Below are positions 59,562-64,000 of a stretch of 64,000 bases of DNA, one piece after another. The notes under the pieces were generated by a model. It was not told where the DNA came from, ran no database searches, and saw only the letters and a list, made by a program, of their open reading frames with translations. The stretch is from Sinonovacula constricta (taxonomy: Eukaryota > Mollusca > Bivalvia > Cardiida > Solecurtidae), in assembly GCA_007844125.1 (NCBI GenBank), contig CM017563.1, positions 19,302,347 to 19,366,346 on the forward strand, read 5' to 3'. Each line of letters starts with the position of its first letter. The first letter of the stretch is position 1. Both the position numbers and the translations under genes were made by a program.

Positions 59562-60467
59562 ATTTTCAGTAGAAATCTATTTACAAGAAACTTTAATGTG
59601 ACGTCATCGGTTCCTGATAGTCTTTAATAGAGCGCTGCGTTGAACTTTCGTACAAATATCAAGAAAGTCACATTTATAGAGATAAAACTCGTTTAGATTC
59701 TCTTGACTTTTTTAAATAAGATGATCGATCAATTTGCTGTTTGCTGCTAGTCTATACCCCCCTTGCCCTTCAATTTTTATTGCATTTTTGACATTTTTAT
59801 TTTTTTCATTTCTGAGAAAAAAGTGTAGGCACGTGCCTAGAGTGCCTAAAGGAAGCTACGCCCCTGACAGTTTGTTTTCTCTTTGAACCAAGTAAACCAT
59901 GTTACCACTATAACGATCACTTTATGGCATCACCCGGGTTAATATCCGCGCTGACGTCGGTCTCTATTTTTAGCAGACATCTTGATCATGCTTATTTATA
60001 GATTATTTATAGATTATGTACACATTCCACATAACGTGGGTAAGACATTGCTACGTGTATTAGATATGGTTAACCTGTCGGATATCTCCTTTAAGGCAGA
60101 GATTTGAAACTCTTGTTATTACTTGTTTGCATACATATTGTATATCCGTACTTACGGAGCTTGGTACACACATCTCTTACATGCGAACAATTTTTCAAAC
60201 TATTGTAACTCCGTTAATATCTTTGGAGTATTTTGTTTGTCTAGTTTAGAGATAGAACGGGTTTAATTTTTACACCAACATGTCAAATTTATATTTATCT
60301 ATACATGCCATGTATAGTTCGACTTTGAAACTTCAAAAGAAAAGTTGTTTTTTTACACGGTGTCTTTCTGACACCATGTTTTGGTCTTGCGTACTTCTTA
60401 CATTGACATAAGAGTGTGGGCGAATAACTAACATCTAAAACTACATTCTATTAACTCGTCTGTATCG

Positions 60468-60644
60468 CCTTTGATTTAGCCTCTCGCCTTTCGAGATCCG
60501 TTTGTAGGCGGAAGGCAAACTGTGGGAAGGCCTTCCAGCTGACCTCAGGTTCTATGATAGTTCTTCCCAGGCATTTGTCTTCCTCCGCCAAAAAATAGCT
60601 GGACGTCGCTATAATGACTATAATTGGTCGCCGCGATGTATTAT
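60468..60644 (+). mobile_element. SINE-C copy, plus orientation, diverged
   Basis: Reads 'ttcccaggcatttgtcttcc', 'aaaatagctggacgtcgcta', 'taattggtcgccgcgatgta', the reverse of the other copies. The head region (about 60480-60520) is decayed. It abuts the TTAA MITE at 60645. Confidence 0.7.
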
Positions 60645-61140
60645 AAGTGGTATCCGAAAGTTTGGACAAAAATATATTTTCTCAAATAACCAATGAAGTC
60701 AGTGTCACCCTAAAAGGTTCTGCAAAATGCTGTTCATTGATGTCCTAGATCTGTGTGAACAGTCAAGCATAAATCACCACTCGTCATTGCAAACAGGTAT
60801 TTCCTATCCGAGCCACGCTGCAGAGATAGCTATTTTTAAACTTAGAAAACCACGTGACCACTTACTTTTAAGATCACGTTATATAGTCATCCGGGTAATC
60901 CGTTCTGACGTCGATATCTATTCTTAGCAGAGACCACTATCGAGCTTTTTATACAGCTGGAAAGAAGACACATTCAGATCGTTTTTTTCGCGATTAGTTC
61001 TGTCTAACAAAATAGTTTGTGTTCAAAATCATATTAAGACAAATGTATAGATTTATACAAAAATTATACCCTAATTCCACAAAGCAATGGTTCGATATTG
61101 TTATATGTATTTGATATAGGCAAACTGTCGGATACCACCT
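60645..61140 (+). mobile_element. TTAA MITE, near-complete copy
   Basis: About 496 bp: left end aagtggtatccgaaagtttg, right end gcaaactgtcggataccacc. It matches the 47.9-kb copy throughout ('gagccacgctgcagagatag', 'ttctgacgtcgatatctatt'). Confidence 0.88.
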
Positions 61141-61799
61141 TTTAAAAAACAACACACACATCTTTTGGAATGCACATTGATAGACAATGAGAGAGATAGT
61201 GGGTGGGCCTTATATAAGGTGATTAGCCGTTTTTGTAGATTAGCTTCTATAGTTCTTAAGAGTATACAACACTCGGGAAATAGTATCAAAGCGCTGGAAA
61301 GCGTTGTTTTACATTGTAAGCGATAAAAGGAATGCAAATATTGGTTAATTTAATTTATTCCATGGTAAATCGAACGCACAACGCATTGCAAAGCGGGCAA
61401 GTCTTTACAAAAAAAAAACCCCACAAAAAACAACCACATCTTCTAAATATAAATTATGCATTGGGAGAAAAGTTGGTCACAGTCACAAACATGCCATCGT
61501 ATAAACTATTATATTAAACATGCAATACTTTTCATTTGGGTCTGTTTGAAGTAAAATTAGGTTTAAAATTAATTATCGTTAGTACTACCGGGCGCAAACA
61601 AAGTACATTGAGTTCAAAATTAACTCCAGGTTATTTATTTCGTCAACACTTAACCCCTGTATTCTAAATCTAAATCCCGACCGCACACCTGGTATTGGGC
61701 CACAAAAAGTAGAGATGCCCAGCCGGGTTATGGCAAATATCTAGGCCTAGTATATAATACATCGTCAGTAGAACACCCATTCTAATAAAACATCTTCAT

Positions 61800-61860
61800 T
61801 CGTTACGCCGCTTTACTCCATCTTTGAGGGCGCGGCCTTTTTCATTTCTGATTCCGCATT
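61800..61860 (+). promoter_or_regulatory. CpG-rich promoter-like patch
   Basis: 'cgttacgccgctttactcca' followed by 'tctttgagggcgcggccttt' is locally GC- and CpG-rich in an AT-rich background and resembles the layout at 51.44 kb (ccatcttt then g-rich). There is no transcript evidence. Confidence 0.25.
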
Positions 61861-62087
61861 TCATGTATTTCTGTATAACACAGTATAATCACTTGAACAT
61901 CTTGTTTAAACAGATTCCAATAATAATGTTAACATTTAAAGCACACCTGGTCATAATTAACGCGTATAGTCCCCTTCGATATAAATAGTTTCTGTACACA
62001 CACCCCTTTTTCCTCAAGACAGGTGCGAAAGGCTTAGGCAAAATAGCGTCATGAACATGGCAGGTCATAAAGGAAAAATAACAAAAA

Positions 62088-62255
62088 ATGGCTGAAGATC
62101 GCTTTAATGAAAATATTGGGAAAATCAATAAAGCAATAATCAGGGCACTTTTTATAAATAAGGAAGACAATGTAGTCATTGGGGAAAACGTGAAGAGGCC
62201 CAAACTATTTTCTAGTGTTGAAAAAAATTTCAGCTACAGCAATGTCAGCCACTAG
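62088..62255 (+). CDS. Unrecognised 55-codon ORF
   Basis: It starts MAEDRFNENIGKINKAIIRA and ends FSYSNVSH. Lys/Glu/Asn-rich, no low-complexity run, no membrane segment. The ATG context is aaaaaaATGG, good for animals. It lies about 230 bp downstream of the promoter-like patch at 61.8 kb. No family is recognised and the length is compatible with chance, so it is only a candidate small gene or first exon. Confidence 0.25.
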   Translation: MAEDRFNENIGKINKAIIRALFINKEDNVVIGENVKRPKLFSSVEKNFSYSNVSH

Positions 62256-64000
62256 AGCATGAAAGCGAATTTCGTACGAAATGCTCACTTTTGTGACGTG
62301 TCTGTTTGTTTGCCAGCGATTGTTTTTTGTTGTTTTTTGTTTAATTTCAATAATTTTTATTTCTTCAAATCAAATTCTTCAAATCAAACTTCTGTTTCAA
62401 ATGAATAAGTCGATATAGCACAAGCTTTAGAATGAGTGTTTATATGTTAAACGCGATATGTGTTATTTATGAAATGTTGTGGAAATATATTTTTACTTTA
62501 TGCAAATCGATTCTATTCTGTGTTTTCTTTGATGAACGAACGATATAAGTTCGACCTCCGGGTGCGAACGTAAGAAAGAACCCGCCAATTCTCAAATGTT
62601 CGCTGTGTGTATACAATCCTGGTTTAGCTTTTTGTAGATTTAGTTGATTGAAATGTTTTTAAATGTCGGCCATAACTTAATAGACCCTGTTGACACATTG
62701 TCGAATTTAAGTTCATCGTGGCCTAATTCTAAAGAATATTTCAACAAATAATAACAAAAACACTGCAAGAGTCCTATACATTCACAAGGAGATGTTTGCA
62801 AAAATAAAATCAATATTTTACGTAAAGTTCATTCAAAATAGATATTGTTTGTTTATTTAGTAAATTAATAACACATACCGGTAGTTGCAATTAACGTTGA
62901 GGTTATAATTATGCACTAGAAATAGAAAGCAATACAAAAAAGATGGGAAAGTAAATATAGTATGCATACAGGTCGCCTATCGCCTTGTCCTGGTATACTC
63001 TTGGATAAACCGTGCAAAATAAGTTTGATTAAAACATTATGGGATACATAGGTGAAATGGATATTGCCTCCCTTGTTAGTTAATATCCGAAGTATTCCAA
63101 ACAGTAGGAAGGTCCTCTTAATTGAAATTCTTGGACTTTATCGCCTGTTCTTTTGTTGATTACAAAATTACAAACAGTGAAATTTCTTATTTTGCATAAA
63201 TTTAAACTTAAAATCCATTTAAATACTTACAGTGATATGTTATTTAAAACAGAAAATGGAAGCGTTTCTTGACGATGGTTATCCTTGGTATCACAAGAAA
63301 GGCAGAAAAAGTCGACATACACTCCAAAGAGCACAAGCATAAAAACCGAGTAAAACAAATGAAAGGACCTACTAGCATTTAGGGATTATTCAGGGGAGAC
63401 TATTCATAAATGTCTCTCATTGCATGTACACAATATCGAGTTAAGCTTGCTTTTTTAAAGGCTAGTTTTTCGGGAGAGCGCAAATCAACACATCTACCTG
63501 TTATATAAAATATAGGTTTTAACAATTATGTTGTAGTCTATCTAAACCTATTAATGGCAATGGAAAGATTTGCATAAAAATTATTTAATAAACAATATAT
63601 TTATTCCCTTGTAAAAGCGACAGCTTGATATGAAAACAAACGTTGTTAGTTTGGTCAGTAGCGATTGAATTATTAGTTAAATGACGTCACGAAAAATCTA
63701 GCAAATACAAAAGTTTGGATGCAAGCTATAATTTAAGAAGTTGTTTGCACAACTAAAATCGATAATTGCATAATAAATCTAGTCAGAATAGTAATTACAG
63801 GAAAGAGTGGTTGAGAGTTAATAATAATAAAAAATCAAATTTGCGACAAATGAAAACAAAATACGCTCATTGAAATGGTATTCATAAATAGATTTTCGGT
63901 TTAACGTATATTCCGGTTATTTGCATAAATATTTCTGGGGAAATTGCATATGCAAATATGCAGAATCAGCTGTATATGCTTATTTAGTCAATTTATATTA
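62256..64000. other. AT-rich stretch with no recognised gene or repeat
   Basis: One perfect CREB/ATF palindrome TGACGTCA occurs near 63682. No other feature can be supported. Confidence 0.4.

Larger units (their letters stand above)
56821..59866 (-). mobile_element. hAT-superfamily DNA transposon with full-length but nonsense-broken gene
   Basis: 3,046 bp with inverted ends CAGGGGCGTAGCTT (14 bp, perfect). The direct repeat acagt flanks it (56816-56820, 59867-59871). The transposase gene occupies the middle on the minus strand. CAGGG-type ends are typical of hAT. The 5-bp duplication is shorter than the usual 8 bp of hobo/Ac/Tam3, as I recall for some animal hAT clades. Confidence 0.88.
56549..60097 (+). 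mobile_element. TTAA MITE copy carrying foldback and hAT insertions
   Basis: Left end gcggtgtccgacaattttgg and core 'gatgtcctacatccgtgtga', 'tatctgagccacgct'. The remainder resumes after the hAT element with 'accaagtaaaccatgttacc', 'gacgtcggtctctattttta' and right end aacctgtcggatatctcctttaa. Confidence 0.8.

Overview
The window is eukaryotic nuclear DNA. It is AT-rich, with one protein-coding gene spread over more than 50 kb of repeat-filled introns with GT-AG boundaries. The repeats are tRNA-headed SINEs, TTAA-flanked MITEs and an element with 'agggccatgatggccc...gctcacctg' ends, a combination I associate with bivalve molluscs. That assignment is an inference; no species can be named from this sequence.

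The host gene lies on the minus strand. Eleven coding exons between 51202 and 511 join in one open frame with matching phases and give at least 442 residues of a germinal-centre kinase III (GCKIII) protein, the family of human STK24/MST3, STK25/YSK1 and STK26/MST4. The kinase domain is complete and has all its catalytic motifs. After it come an acidic stretch, a linker with a short exon not obvious from a plain ORF scan (2872-2949), and a 10-glutamine tract (exon 511-624). The C-terminal dimerisation domain, which in this family binds CCM3/PDCD10, is not seen and should lie beyond position 1. The first three coding exons (7, 21 and 14 codons) are all phase 0, so isoforms that skip one would stay in frame. 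Just upstream, near 51665-51784, is a possible last exon of another minus-strand gene. The putative promoter at about 51.44 kb overlaps its possible poly(A) signal.

The introns hold several mobile-element families: SINE-A (six tRNA-headed copies plus one headless), SINE-B, SINE-C, a 0.5 kb TTAA/18-bp-TIR MITE with more than ten copies, piggyBac-like elements, a Tigger/pogo-like element, a perfect-TIR PIF/Harbinger-like MITE, small foldbacks and a LINE 3' remnant. Nesting is heavy. Four minisatellite-like arrays (15.8, 22.6, 38.6 and 47.1 kb) also sit in the introns; three of them repeat a splice-acceptor-like motif on the gene's sense strand.

Upstream of the gene (51.8-64 kb) the main feature is a 3,046-bp hAT-superfamily DNA transposon (56821-59866). 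It has 14-bp TIRs, a 5-bp target duplication and a two-exon transposase gene of about 718 codons that keeps a single frame but carries four nonsense codons. It is inserted in a TTAA MITE that had already been hit by a 69-bp foldback. The rest of this part is gene-poor, with one short unrecognised ORF at 62088-62255.
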